This document shows, piece by piece, positions 1 to 9,239 of a DNA stretch of 64,000 nucleotides (positions are counted from its first letter, which is position 1; every line of letters begins with the position of its first letter). The DNA comes from Rhodospirillaceae bacterium. Lineage in GTDB: Bacteria; Pseudomonadota; Alphaproteobacteria; UBA6615. Under the pieces are notes generated by a model. The model was not told the origin of the DNA, made no database searches, and was given only the letters and a program-made list of their open reading frames with translations. The position numbers were made by a program, and so were the translations under genes. Location of the stretch: assembly GCA_018667335.1 (NCBI GenBank), contig JABIVD010000049.1, positions 1 through 64,000 of the forward strand. Direction: 5' to 3'.

Positions 1-634
1 CCAGCGGGCCATTCGCGCCGACGGCCTCTGCGAGGTCGGTCGCTGCCGCCAGGACCTGTCCCTTCGGGTGAACATGGTTCACGAAGCCGATGCGGGCCAT
101 TTCGGCGGCGTCGATCACCTTGCCCGACGCAATAAGCTCGATTGCGTGGCTGTGGCCCACGGCCATGGGCAGCCGGTGGGGCGCGCCCGCACCCGGGAAG
201 CCACCCCATTTGGCCTCGGGCAGCATCAGGGTCGAATGTTCACCGGCGATCCGGATGTCGCAGGCCAGTGCCAGTTCGGACGCCCCGGCGACGATCTTGC
301 CGTTGATCGCGGCGATCGTGATCTGGGGCAGTGCCTCCAGCTCATCGAAGATCCGGTTGCCGTCCACGACATAGGCGATCACCTCGTCCTTGGTCATGGC
401 TGCCCGGATCGCCGGGTTCATCAGGCCGGCCGAGAACCACTCGTCACCCGCACCCGTGAAGATCACGACCTGAATGTCGGTGCTGTCCCGCAATTCACCG
501 ATCACCGCGCCCAGATTGCGCAGTGAGTCCGGGTTGAGCCGGTTCTCGTTGTCGGGTGCATTGATCGTGATCGTCGCGACAGGCGGGGCCAGGTTCAGGT
601 GAAGTTCGGGATGGAGTTCTGTCGTGATGGTCAT
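1..634 (-). CDS. Enoyl-CoA hydratase/isomerase (crotonase) family protein, 3' end outside window
   Basis: Reading leftward from an ATG at 634, about 211 residues are visible before the window edge; the C-terminal trimerisation part is missing. The crotonase fold is recognisable from an oxyanion-hole stretch (FSAG near residue 68), a GASELALACDIR block with Glu120 and an LPEAKWGGFPGAG block with Glu140. These two glutamates match the acid/base pair of true enoyl-CoA hydratases, so a hydratase-type reaction on an acyl-CoA is likely; the substrate is not readable. The usual GAD after the oxyanion hole is replaced by GLMNP, so this is a divergent member. It is transcribed away from the hydrolase/antiporter cluster starting at 808, with about 170 bases between the two starts. 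Confidence 0.85.
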   Translation of the reverse strand, partial: MTITTELHPELHLNLAPPVATITINAPDNENRLNPDSLRNLGAVIGELRDSTDIQVVIFTGAGDEWFSAGLMNPAIRAAMTKDEVIAYVVDGNRIFDELEALPQITIAAINGKIVAGASELALACDIRIAGEHSTLMLPEAKWGGFPGAGAPHRLPMAVGHSHAIELIASGKVIDAAEMARIGFVNHVHPKGQVLAAATDLAEAVGANGPL

Positions 635-807
635 GGGTGTCCCCGGGGCGATGTCGAAGTCGCGATTATGCCGGGGAACTGTCGGGTACCCAACTATTGC
701 GCGTGATGACTGGCGGTGAAGGGAAGTTAATTGTAGTTTTGGAAAAACCGCTCCGGGCAAGGAACGGGGCAGAAAAAACGCAGAATCCAAGAGAGGGAGA
801 CACCAAC

Positions 808-2016
808 ATGCCAAAACCACAGTTGCGCGCCGATCAGGGCTGGATTTTCGACAATTTCCTGATGCTGTCGGAGAATGAGGATGTCTTGCATCCGGGCATC
901 ATGGGCACGCGTCTCGGACGCGGCTTCATGATGCAGGATCTGACGGCGGTCTACACCAAAGTTACCGGTCGTCGCTCCTTCCCCAAGGCATGGGCGAAGC
1001 GGGCCGCGAAGCTCGAGACGATGGCCAAGGAAGCCGAGGGCAAGGGCCGTCTGGTCTCCGCGCGCCGACTCTATCACCGCGCTGCCCTGTGCTTCGGCCG
1101 CGCCCAGCATCTGGTGCCGGTCCATCGCAATCCCAACAAGGAAGACTGGTACCGGGCGCTCTATCGGAACTACGACAAGCTGATCGCGCTGTCGGAAGGC
1201 ACCATGGAGAAGGTCTCGCTGGAGTTCGCGCCGGGACACAAGGTCCACGCGATCTTCCAAAAGGCGCCCGGCGACGGCCCGAAGCCCACTGTGCTGATCA
1301 TCCCGGGCATGGACGCCCTGAAGGAAGACGTCGGCAACCCGTTCGAGAACGACTACACGATCCGTGGCATGAACATCTGCAGCATCGATGGTCCGGGGCA
1401 GGGTGAGTGCAACTTCAACGAGACCTGGCTCACCGCCGACAATTACCAGAAGGCCGCGTCCGCCGTGATCGACTGGCTGGTCGCGCGCGACGATGTCGAT
1501 GGCGAGAAGATCGGCGCGATGGGCATGTCCATGGGGTCGCGCTGGGGCGTGCAGGTCGGCGCCGCCGACAAGCGTGTGAAGGCTGTGGTCGGCCAGATGG
1601 CCAATGTCGGAAATTTCGACATCATCTTCGAGCAGGCCCAGCCCAACTTCAAACGCATCTTCATGTACATGACCGGCTACACCGACGAGGACGCCTTCGA
1701 CGAGCATATGAAGAGCCACGACTATCTGCCCGACGTGGCCAAACAGCTGACCGTGCCCCATCTCCTTGTCGCGGGTGACATGGATGAGCTGTGCACGCCC
1801 CAGGACATCGAGACCTTCCGCGGCAATCTCGCGGGGCCGAGCGAGCTGTGGCTGTATGAGGGTATCTTCCATCCCATGGGCGAGGTCTCGGCGGAAATCT
1901 ATCCCGCGATGGCCGACTGGATGCAGACCACGCTGAACGAGGGGCGGCCCGCAGGCTACAAGCACACGGCCTATATCGAGGAAGGCACCACCATCGCCGA
2001 GCATGAGCACGGCTGA
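808..2016 (+). CDS. Alpha/beta hydrolase A (FrsA / dihydropseudooxynicotine-hydrolase-like), 402 aa
   Basis: Two-part protein: a helical N-terminal region (about residues 1-150) and an alpha/beta hydrolase core. Visible catalytic elements are the nucleophile elbow GMSMGS (Ser241), an acid in AGDMDEL (Asp324 or Asp326) and a histidine in FHPMGE (His355). The DGPGQG turn before the nucleophile is typical of FrsA-like and C-C-bond hydrolases. I chose the ATG at 808, although the frame stays open further upstream, because a GAGAGGGAGA ribosome site lies just before it and because the paralogue at 3897 begins with the same residues MPKPQLRADQGW. The two proteins align without gaps over 402 residues, about 68 percent identical by my hand count. 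The substrate is unknown; the enzyme is probably cytoplasmic, with no signal peptide. Confidence 0.85.
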   Translation: MPKPQLRADQGWIFDNFLMLSENEDVLHPGIMGTRLGRGFMMQDLTAVYTKVTGRRSFPKAWAKRAAKLETMAKEAEGKGRLVSARRLYHRAALCFGRAQHLVPVHRNPNKEDWYRALYRNYDKLIALSEGTMEKVSLEFAPGHKVHAIFQKAPGDGPKPTVLIIPGMDALKEDVGNPFENDYTIRGMNICSIDGPGQGECNFNETWLTADNYQKAASAVIDWLVARDDVDGEKIGAMGMSMGSRWGVQVGAADKRVKAVVGQMANVGNFDIIFEQAQPNFKRIFMYMTGYTDEDAFDEHMKSHDYLPDVAKQLTVPHLLVAGDMDELCTPQDIETFRGNLAGPSELWLYEGIFHPMGEVSAEIYPAMADWMQTTLNEGRPAGYKHTAYIEEGTTIAEHEHG

Positions 2017-2064
2017 CCGGGTTCAATCGACACCGAGCACGGTTAACCGGGCGTTCCCGACACC
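2005..2064 (+). repeat. Imperfect 30-bp tandem duplication across the hydrolase A stop codon
   Basis: Units 2005-2034 and 2035-2064 match at about 22 of 30 positions. Each starts GAGCACGG and ends CGACACC. The first unit holds the last codons and TGA stop of hydrolase A; the second repeats that end with TAA in the equivalent place. It looks like an old local duplication of the gene tail and has no clear hairpin or T-run. Confidence 0.7.
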
Positions 2065-2116
2065 GTGAAACGGCGCTGAAACTGTCATAGTCTGGGCTGG
2101 AAAGGATCTCCGCCCG

Positions 2117-3853
2117 ATGCACGAGACCGCCATACCGTTCCTGCGCGAAGTCGTCGTCTTCCTGGTGATCGCGGCGATTCTGGTTCCGCTGTTCCAGCGG
2201 GTCCGGATCAGCCCGGTGCTGGGGTTCCTGCTTGCGGGAGTCGTGATCGGCCCGTTCGGCCTGGGCGCGTTCGCCGACCAGTTTGCGTTTCTCGGCTACG
2301 TCGCAATCACGGACATCGAGAGCGTGCGGGTCCTCGCCGAGTTCGGCGTGGTCTTCCTGCTGTTCCTGATCGGGCTGGAATTGTCTCTCGAACGTCTCTG
2401 GTCCATGCGCCGCCTGGTGCTTGGGCTCGGCTCGACCCAGGTGCTGGTCACCGGTCTGGCCATCGGGGCTGTCGCATTCGCCTGGGGCAATTCCCTCAAC
2501 GCCGCGATCCTCATCGGCGCAAGCTTCGCCCTGTCCTCGACCGCCGTGGTGGTGGAGGAGCTGATCCGGCGCAAGGAATTCTCGACCAGGGTCGGCCGGG
2601 CGTCCTTCTCAGTCCTGCTGTTCCAGGATCTGTCGGTCGTGCCGATCCTGATCCTCGTATCCGCCTTTACCGGTGCTGCCGGTGGCAGTTTCCTCGAGGC
2701 GCTGGCGGTCGGGTTCGGGGTCGCGATTGCCGCGGCCGTGGCGATTTTCGTGCTGGGCCGGATCATTCTGCGGCCGCTGTTCCGGCTGGCCGCATCCGCC
2801 CGCGCGCCGGAGTTTTTCGTCGCCATCACCCTGCTGACGGTGATCGGTGTGTCGGCCACCACCGCCGCTGCCGGGTTGAGTCTCGCGCTGGGCGCGTTCC
2901 TCGCCGGGCTGCTGTTGGCCGAGACCGAGTTCCGCCATCAGATCGAGGTCGACGTGCAGCCCTTCAAAGGCCTGTTGATGGGGCTGTTCTTCCTGACCGT
3001 CGGGATGAGCATCGACCTGCAGGTCTTCGCCGGACTGGCGCCGATGATCATTTTGTCGGTGGTCGGCCTGATCGCCCTGAAGGCCGGGCTGCTGACGATC
3101 CTGGGGCGGATGTTCGGCCTGCCGCTCTCCAGTGCCGTCCATACGGGGCTGTTGCTCGGGCAGGCCGGCGAGTTCGGGTTGTTGGTGGTCGGACTGGCCG
3201 TAGCGGGTGGTTTGATCGCGTCCGAGCCGGGGCAATTCTTCCTGATCGTCGCCGGGCTGGCGATGATGGTGACACCCGTGCTGGCCATCGCCGGCGCGCG
3301 GGTCGCCCACTGGCTGGAGCGCGGTGCCGCCCATTCACTCCATTCACTCCAACCCGCGCCCGACGAGATCGCGGAGATCGGCCATCATGTGATCATCGCC
3401 GGTTACGGCCGGGTCGGTGCGGCCATCGCCGCGTTGCTGCGCGAGGAGCGGATCGACTATGTGGCACTCGATCTGGACTCCGAGCTCGTCGGAAAACTGC
3501 GCGCCCATGACGAGCCGGTCTTCTTCGGCGATGGGCGCCGGGCAGACGTGCTGGCCAAAGTCGGCGCCGAGCGTGCCAGCGCCATCGTCTTGACCCTGGA
3601 TGTAGAGCAGGACGCCGAGCAGGCCGTTCGCGATATCCGCAAGCGTTGGCCCGATGTGCAGGTCTATGCCCGCGCGCGCGATCTCGAACATGCCGCCGTG
3701 CTCGATGCCGCAGGCGCGACGCGGACGATCCCGGAACTGGCGGAATCGAGCCTGCAGATGGGCGCGTTCGTGCTCTCGGGGCTGGGATTGCCCCAGGATG
3801 CGGTGAACACATTGGTCGACCGGCTGCGCGAGCGCGGCTATGAAGGAATTTGA
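2117..3853 (+). CDS. CPA2-family monovalent cation:proton antiporter with RCK domain, 578 aa
   Basis: About residues 1-395 are hydrophobic, with 12 or so membrane segments; an RCK/TrkA-N Rossmann domain follows (GYGRVG near residue 424). The N-terminal FLLAGVVIGPFGLG and VFLLFLIGLELS stretches and the QAGEFG motif are typical of KefB/KefC/YbaL-type antiporters, which export K+ or Na+ in exchange for H+ under nucleotide or ligand control. There is no clear TrkA-C domain; the protein ends soon after the Rossmann fold. AAAGGAT precedes the ATG. It sits between two paralogous hydrolases on the same strand (100-base gap upstream, 43 downstream), so co-transcription is likely; ion specificity cannot be read. 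Confidence 0.9.
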   Translation: MHETAIPFLREVVVFLVIAAILVPLFQRVRISPVLGFLLAGVVIGPFGLGAFADQFAFLGYVAITDIESVRVLAEFGVVFLLFLIGLELSLERLWSMRRLVLGLGSTQVLVTGLAIGAVAFAWGNSLNAAILIGASFALSSTAVVVEELIRRKEFSTRVGRASFSVLLFQDLSVVPILILVSAFTGAAGGSFLEALAVGFGVAIAAAVAIFVLGRIILRPLFRLAASARAPEFFVAITLLTVIGVSATTAAAGLSLALGAFLAGLLLAETEFRHQIEVDVQPFKGLLMGLFFLTVGMSIDLQVFAGLAPMIILSVVGLIALKAGLLTILGRMFGLPLSSAVHTGLLLGQAGEFGLLVVGLAVAGGLIASEPGQFFLIVAGLAMMVTPVLAIAGARVAHWLERGAAHSLHSLQPAPDEIAEIGHHVIIAGYGRVGAAIAALLREERIDYVALDLDSELVGKLRAHDEPVFFGDGRRADVLAKVGAERASAIVLTLDVEQDAEQAVRDIRKRWPDVQVYARARDLEHAAVLDAAGATRTIPELAESSLQMGAFVLSGLGLPQDAVNTLVDRLRERGYEGI

Positions 3854-3896
3854 AACCGGAGCCAACATCCGGAAATTGATGGGGGAGTAGAGACAC

Positions 3897-5105
3897 ATGC
3901 CGAAACCACAATTGCGGGCCGATCAGGGCTGGATCTTCGACAATTTCCTGATGTTGTCGGACAACGAGGACATCCTGCATCCCGGTATCATGGGCAACCG
4001 GCTCGAACGGGGGACCAAGTTCGAGGATCTGAACGCGGTCTACTCGAAGGTCTCCGGCCGCCGGTCCTTCCCCAAGGCATGGGGCAGGCGGGCCGCCGTC
4101 CTCGAGGGCATGGCCAAGGACGCCGAGGCCCGCGGGCGGCTGTACACGGCGCGTCAGCTCTACCATCGCGCCGCGATCTGCTTCGGCCGCGCCCAGCATC
4201 TGATCCCGATCCACGGCCAGGCCCAGAAAGTCGAATGGTTCGAGGGCCTTTATCGCTGCTACGACAAGGTCGTCGAATGGTCCGACGGGACCATGGAATC
4301 CAGGACCATCGAGTTCGCGCCGGGCCAGAACGCCTATGCGACCTTCCACAAGGCACCGGGTGACGGCCCCAAGCCGACGATCATCGCGCTGCCGGGCATG
4401 GACCAGGTCAAGGAAGACGTCTGCAACCCGTTCAACAACGAGTTCATCCCGCGGGGCATGAATGTCTGCGCCATCGACGGGCCGGGGCAGGGTGCGTGCA
4501 ACCGCGACGGCACCTGGCAGACCGAGGACAATTACGAGCAGGCCGCCTCCGCGGTCGTCGACTGGCTGGTCACCCGCGACGATGTGGACACCGACAAGAT
4601 CGGCATCTTCGGCATGTCCATGGGCTCGCGCTGGGGGGTGCTGATCGGTGCTGCGGATCCGCGCATCAGTGCCGTGTGCGGCCAGATGGCCAATGTCGGC
4701 AGCTTCGACATGATCTTCGAGCAGGCCCAGCCCAACTTCAAACGCATCTTCATGTACATGGCCGGCTACAGCGACGAGGCCGAGTTCGATGAATTCGTAT
4801 CCCGCCTGGCCCATCTGCCCGATGCGGCGAAGGGCCTGAAGGTGCCGCACATGCTGGTCGCGGGCGACATGGACGAGCTGTGCTCGCCCGACGATATCGC
4901 CACCTTCCGCGCCGGGTTGGGCGGGCCGAGCGAGCTCTGGCTCTACGAGGGCGTGTTCCACCCCATGGGCGAGGTGGCCGGGCAGATCTATCCGGGCATC
5001 GCCGACTGGCTGCTCGAATCCCTGACCAACGGGCGCCCCGACGGCTACGAGAGGACCGTCTATGTGGAAGACGGCACGACCCTTGCCGATTATGATCACG
5101 GCTAA
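3897..5105 (+). CDS. Alpha/beta hydrolase B (paralogue of hydrolase A), 402 aa
   Basis: Same length and architecture as hydrolase A: helical N-terminal region, nucleophile elbow GMSMGS, acid in AGDMDEL and histidine in FHPMGE, all conserved. Differences are concentrated at residues 31-50, 101-150 and 291-310, mostly in the N-terminal helical part that covers the pocket in this family. This suggests divergence in substrate rather than loss of activity. The ATG at 3897 follows GGGGGAG. The DHDPS-like gene begins 21 bases after its stop, so hydrolase B is probably in one operon with the antiporter and that gene. The natural substrate is unknown. Confidence 0.85.
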   Translation: MPKPQLRADQGWIFDNFLMLSDNEDILHPGIMGNRLERGTKFEDLNAVYSKVSGRRSFPKAWGRRAAVLEGMAKDAEARGRLYTARQLYHRAAICFGRAQHLIPIHGQAQKVEWFEGLYRCYDKVVEWSDGTMESRTIEFAPGQNAYATFHKAPGDGPKPTIIALPGMDQVKEDVCNPFNNEFIPRGMNVCAIDGPGQGACNRDGTWQTEDNYEQAASAVVDWLVTRDDVDTDKIGIFGMSMGSRWGVLIGAADPRISAVCGQMANVGSFDMIFEQAQPNFKRIFMYMAGYSDEAEFDEFVSRLAHLPDAAKGLKVPHMLVAGDMDELCSPDDIATFRAGLGGPSELWLYEGVFHPMGEVAGQIYPGIADWLLESLTNGRPDGYERTVYVEDGTTLADYDHG

Positions 5106-5126
5106 GCGATACCGGGAGAGCCGACG

Positions 5127-6089
5127 ATGACCCAGTTCAAGGACTACACACCGGCGGGCGTGATCCCCGCCGCGATTCTCGCCTTCGACGAGGATTTCGC
5201 GATTAACGAGGCCGAGACCCGGCGCCACCTGTCCTTCGTGGCCGCCACGGACGGCATCAGCGCCGTCACGGTGAATGGCCATTCCTCGGAGATCCACGCC
5301 TGCTCCTTCGATGAGCAGCGCGCCATCCTCGATGTGTCCATGGACGAGATCGGAGACAGCCTGCCCCTGATCAACGGTGTTTATGCCGACGGCAGCCACG
5401 AGGCCGCAAAGATCGCGAAGATGGCCGAGGCGGGCGGCGCGTCCGCGCTGCTGTGTTTCCCGCCTCATTCCATGGGCATGGGCGGCATCCGCCACCGCCC
5501 CGAGATGGCCATGGCCCATTTCAAGACCATCGCCGACGCCACGGATTTGCCGCTGATCGTCTTCCAGTATGGCGACGAGCTGGCCTATTCCCTCGACACG
5601 CTGGTCGGATTGGCCGAGGACATCCCGTCGATCAAGGCGGTCAAGGACTGGTCGCCGCCCCAGGCCCATGCGCGTCACATCAACGCGCTGCAGAACCTGC
5701 CGCGACCGGTGAATGTCCTGTCGACCAACTCCGCCTGGATGATGTCGTCCCTCGTGATGGGCGCGAACGGCCTCCTGTCGGGTGCCGGCTCGGTGATCGC
5801 CGACATGCAGGTCGCCCTGTTCCGGGCCGTGCAGGCCGACGATCTTGCGACCGCGCGTGATGTCGCCGAGCGCATGTGGCACGCCACCGAGGCCTTCTAC
5901 GCCGACCCGTTCGGCGACATGCACAACCGCATGAAGGAAGCGCTGGTCCATCTGGGCCGCCAGGACCGGGCCGTGGTGCGCCCGCCGTTGGTCAAGCTGC
6001 CCGCCGCCGAGATCGCGCGTATCGGTGACGCCATGGCTGCTGCGGGCCTGACCCGCGATGGGTTCGAGGTCCGCGAAGCGGCGGAGTAG
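5127..6089 (+). CDS. Dihydrodipicolinate synthase / N-acetylneuraminate lyase superfamily protein, 320 aa
   Basis: TIM-barrel class I aldolase. The Schiff-base lysine is visible in SIKAVKDWS, and the N-terminus (GVIPAAILAF) is typical of the superfamily. The substrate motifs are unusual: the GTTGE loop of DapA is replaced by VNGHSSE, and the conserved tyrosine of the PYY motif is replaced by PPHSMGMGG. It is therefore unlikely to make dihydrodipicolinate; a separate canonical dapA is present at 33342. It more likely cleaves or condenses a keto acid, possibly one produced by the neighbouring hydrolases. GGGAGAG lies upstream of the ATG. Last gene of the hydrolase/antiporter cluster. Confidence 0.8.
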   Translation: MTQFKDYTPAGVIPAAILAFDEDFAINEAETRRHLSFVAATDGISAVTVNGHSSEIHACSFDEQRAILDVSMDEIGDSLPLINGVYADGSHEAAKIAKMAEAGGASALLCFPPHSMGMGGIRHRPEMAMAHFKTIADATDLPLIVFQYGDELAYSLDTLVGLAEDIPSIKAVKDWSPPQAHARHINALQNLPRPVNVLSTNSAWMMSSLVMGANGLLSGAGSVIADMQVALFRAVQADDLATARDVAERMWHATEAFYADPFGDMHNRMKEALVHLGRQDRAVVRPPLVKLPAAEIARIGDAMAAAGLTRDGFEVREAAE

Positions 6090-6202
6090 CGGACGGGATC
6101 GAAATCATTCCCTAAGACACCAGGCTGATGGTGTTCGAACCGGGTATCGGCTAGGCCGATGGTATCATTGAGGTGGATGTCTGCGCCGAGTAGAATGGCC
6201 TT

Positions 6203-6221
6203 TGCATGGTGCTACCATGCA
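6203..6221. promoter_or_regulatory. Inverted repeat, 8-bp arms with 3-bp spacer, upstream of the PAS kinase gene
   Basis: TGCATGGT and ACCATGCA are exact inverted copies separated by GCT, about 85 bases before the sensor kinase start. The 216-base gap 6090-6305 otherwise holds only a short hairpin after the DHDPS-like gene (ATCGGC/GCCGAT around 6146-6160) without a T-run. The repeat is compatible with an operator, but no regulator gene lies beside it. Confidence 0.4.
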
Positions 6222-6305
6222 TAGATTTTCTGACGAACGCTTGACCTGAAACCCGATGATCTACCTTGCGCCGATCTGGCGCATTGTCGTGCAATACGGG
6301 TGTAA

Positions 6306-9179
6306 ATGCGCAGATACCCCATGGCCATCCCTGACACCGAAGACGCATTGGAAATGCTTGCTGAATTGCAGGCCCGCTACAACGACCTTGTCGATGCGGC
6401 CGCGGATTGGCTTTGGGAAGTCGATGCCGAGATGCGGTTTACCTATGTTTCGGATGGAATGCGGAAGGTCAATGGCGGGGTAGATCCGACGACCTACTAC
6501 GGCAGAACCCGGCAAGAATTGGCGGATGTAGAAGCTGCCGATCCGGCAATCTGGGGGCGCCATCAGGAGACTCTCCGCGCGCGCCGGCCGTTTCGTAACT
6601 TCCGGTTTACCCATATCGGATCCAACGGTGACCGGCACAACTGGTCCGTATCCGGCACGCCGGTGTTCAATGCGGCCGGGGACTTTCTCGGCTACCGCGG
6701 CCTCGGTCGAGATATCACCGAGCGGGCCCGCATGGCCGCGGAAATCGAGCAAGTCAACGCCGAACTACAAAGTGAGATTGGGGAACGCGAGCTTGCCGAG
6801 GAAACTCTCCGCGCGGCGCGCGACGAGCTCGACCAGAGGGTTCAGGAGCGAACGGCGGAGCTCCGGGCGTCAAACGAGGCCTTCGAGAACGAGATCACAG
6901 ACCGCAAGCTGGCCGAGGTAGCGATCCGTGAAAGCGAGCTGCAATATCGTGAACTGGTCGAGCTTTCCCCCGACGGCATTATTGTGCATGTCGCAGGAGA
7001 AATCATATTTGTGAATGATGCTGTTGCCCGAATGTTGGGCTATGGATCGCCGTCGGAATTGGTTGGCATGGAGGCAATCAATCTGATCGCACCAGAATTT
7101 CGGTCCGACATCGATGAACGTCGACGGCAGCTGCTACAGGGCAATTTTTCCGCGCAGCGTTCGGTTGATTTTTTGACATCTGGCGGATCGCGAGTTTCGG
7201 TCGAACGAAACGCGGCGCGTATTATTTGGGAAGGCAAGGAAGCGATCCTCGTATCGTTGCGTGACGTAACCGACCGCGAAATGGCCGAACGACAGCTCGT
7301 CGAAAGCCGGGATCAACTGCGAACGGTCACGAATAATCTGCCGGTCTGGATTGCACGCGTCGATACAGACCGTTGCTACGTTTTCATGAACAAGACCGGC
7401 GCTGCCTGGCTCGCGCGTTCCCCTGAGGAGATCATTGGCCAGTCGATGGGTGATGTTTTTGGCGCGGAACTCGACAAGTTCCGATCATTTGTCGACCAAT
7501 CCCTGGCAGGTGAGTATGTCTCCTTCGTCGAGGAGGTGTCCTATCCCGACGGCAAGACCCGTGTTGTACGCGTCAACTATGTGCCCCAGTTCGACACAGC
7601 TGGAGAGGTCGAGGGTTTTAATTCTCTGATTGAAGATATCACCGAACTCCGGCAGGCCGAGCAGACCATTCGAGACAGCGAGGAACGCTTTCGCGGCATG
7701 ATCGAAAACTCACCCTCGGCGATTTCTCTGAAAGACCTCGAAGGCCGATTTCAGCTCGTGAACTCAAAATTCGAGGAATGGTACGGATATTCGTCCGAAC
7801 AGGTCACTGGTTCAGCGCCCGGAGAATATTTTTCGCCCGAATATGCCGCACTCTACAAGGCCCAGGATGAAGAAGTTTTCGCGACGGATATGCCCAACGA
7901 ATGGCGTCAAAAACTCCCGTTTGCCGACGGCAGCGACCGCTACATGATCATCAACAAATTTCCGGTCCGGAATGGGCGGGGGCGGACGGTTGGTATCGGG
8001 ACCATCACGACCGATATTACCGACCATCAGAAAACCCAGGAACAGCTCCATCAATCACAGAAGATGGAGGCGGTCGGACAGCTGACCGGTGGTATCGCCC
8101 ATGATTTCAATAATCTGTTGGCGGTTGTCCTGGGCAATGCCGAGATTCTGGGGGACAAACTGGGCGAGGACAGCCAACTCGCGGCGATCGAGCGGGCGGG
8201 AAAGCGCGGTGCTGAATTGACCGAACGTCTGCTGTCTTTCTCCAGGCAACAGGTATTGGCGCCGCAGTCGGTCAAGTTGGAGACATTGATTCCCGGCTTG
8301 TTGAATCTCATAAGCCGAACCCTTGGTGAACAGGTAAATATCGTCCAAGAGATGCCTGCAATTCTGTGGCCGGTCCATGCAGATCCGGGGCAGTTCGAGA
8401 ACGCGCTTTTGAATCTGGCTATCAACGCCAGAGACGCGATGCCGGAAGGCGGAACACTGACCGTACACTGCGCCAATATGGTGTATCGCGAACCCGACGA
8501 GCGCTTGGGTGAGGAACTCGCCACCGGTGAGTATGTGCAAATTTCGGTTTGCGATACGGGCTCGGGTATGTCCGACGAAACCCGCGCGCATGCATTTGAG
8601 CCCTTCTTTACCACCAAGGATGTCGGGGCCGGCAGCGGTCTCGGTTTGTCGATGGTGTATGGCTTTGCCCGGCAATCCGGGGGCGGTGTTTTTATCCAAA
8701 GCGCACCGGGCGAGGGCACAGATGTGGTTATGTATCTTCCGCGCAGCGGCAGCGGGCCAACTGAACAGGAAGCCAGTTCGGTTGACGTATTGCAGGCCGG
8801 AAGCGGGGAACTAATTCTGGTTCTGGAAGACGATCCCGACATGGGTATGTTTGTGAGAAATTTCCTGGAAGGATTGTCGTATCAGGTGGAAGTAGCGTCC
8901 GACGCTGCGGCCGCGCAGAAAGTCCTCGATGCGCATGGAACGGAGATTGACCTGTTGCTATCCGACGTGGTTCTGCCGGGTGGTGTTAGCGGACCGCAAT
9001 TTTGCGCCGAGGCAAAGCGCATCAACCCGGCTTTGAGGGTCGTATTCATGACTGGCTATGACCCGGACATCGGAACCGAGGCCGGTGTATCGGAAATAGG
9101 TGATGCGCTGCTGACCAAACCATTCAAACGGGCGGAACTGGCGAATACCCTGTACGAGATATTCCTGTCCAGAAACTGA
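6306..9179 (+). CDS. Hybrid PAS-domain sensor histidine kinase with C-terminal receiver, 957 aa
   Basis: Order of domains: PAS near residues 15-140; a coiled coil around 145-210; PAS domains near 215-330, 335-455 and 460-580; HisKA with the phospho-accepting histidine in GGIAHDFNN (His599); HATPase with the N-box NLAINARDAMPEGG (near 703) and the GSGLGLSM glycine box; then a receiver (VLEDDPDMG near 838) with acceptor aspartate in LLSDVVLP (Asp887). No membrane segments are visible, so it probably senses a cytoplasmic signal. An ATG at 6321 is an alternative start; 6306 has a GGGTG about eight bases upstream. No separate response regulator is adjacent. Confidence 0.9.
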   Translation: MRRYPMAIPDTEDALEMLAELQARYNDLVDAAADWLWEVDAEMRFTYVSDGMRKVNGGVDPTTYYGRTRQELADVEAADPAIWGRHQETLRARRPFRNFRFTHIGSNGDRHNWSVSGTPVFNAAGDFLGYRGLGRDITERARMAAEIEQVNAELQSEIGERELAEETLRAARDELDQRVQERTAELRASNEAFENEITDRKLAEVAIRESELQYRELVELSPDGIIVHVAGEIIFVNDAVARMLGYGSPSELVGMEAINLIAPEFRSDIDERRRQLLQGNFSAQRSVDFLTSGGSRVSVERNAARIIWEGKEAILVSLRDVTDREMAERQLVESRDQLRTVTNNLPVWIARVDTDRCYVFMNKTGAAWLARSPEEIIGQSMGDVFGAELDKFRSFVDQSLAGEYVSFVEEVSYPDGKTRVVRVNYVPQFDTAGEVEGFNSLIEDITELRQAEQTIRDSEERFRGMIENSPSAISLKDLEGRFQLVNSKFEEWYGYSSEQVTGSAPGEYFSPEYAALYKAQDEEVFATDMPNEWRQKLPFADGSDRYMIINKFPVRNGRGRTVGIGTITTDITDHQKTQEQLHQSQKMEAVGQLTGGIAHDFNNLLAVVLGNAEILGDKLGEDSQLAAIERAGKRGAELTERLLSFSRQQVLAPQSVKLETLIPGLLNLISRTLGEQVNIVQEMPAILWPVHADPGQFENALLNLAINARDAMPEGGTLTVHCANMVYREPDERLGEELATGEYVQISVCDTGSGMSDETRAHAFEPFFTTKDVGAGSGLGLSMVYGFARQSGGGVFIQSAPGEGTDVVMYLPRSGSGPTEQEASSVDVLQAGSGELILVLEDDPDMGMFVRNFLEGLSYQVEVASDAAAAQKVLDAHGTEIDLLLSDVVLPGGVSGPQFCAEAKRINPALRVVFMTGYDPDIGTEAGVSEIGDALLTKPFKRAELANTLYEIFLSRN

Positions 9180-9239
9180 GTCTGGCGCGCGGCGCATGGT
9201 TTCCGTAACGCCGCGCCGTGTGCTATCAGCCGCGCTTCC

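Noticed and set aside
3393-5951. An 852-codon open frame on the minus strand opposite the antiporter, hydrolase B and the aldolase-family gene
   Set aside because: GC-rich codon bias on the plus strand opens this antisense frame; it shows no family similarity and covers three well-supported genes.
5127-6089. The DHDPS-superfamily protein as a second dapA
   Set aside because: It lacks the conserved tyrosine and GTTGE motif, and a canonical dapA is present at 33342.
9187-9216. Hairpin GCGCGGCG/CGCCGCGC after the sensor kinase as a terminator
   Set aside because: No T-run follows and the loop is 14 bases; it may only be GC-rich chance pairing.
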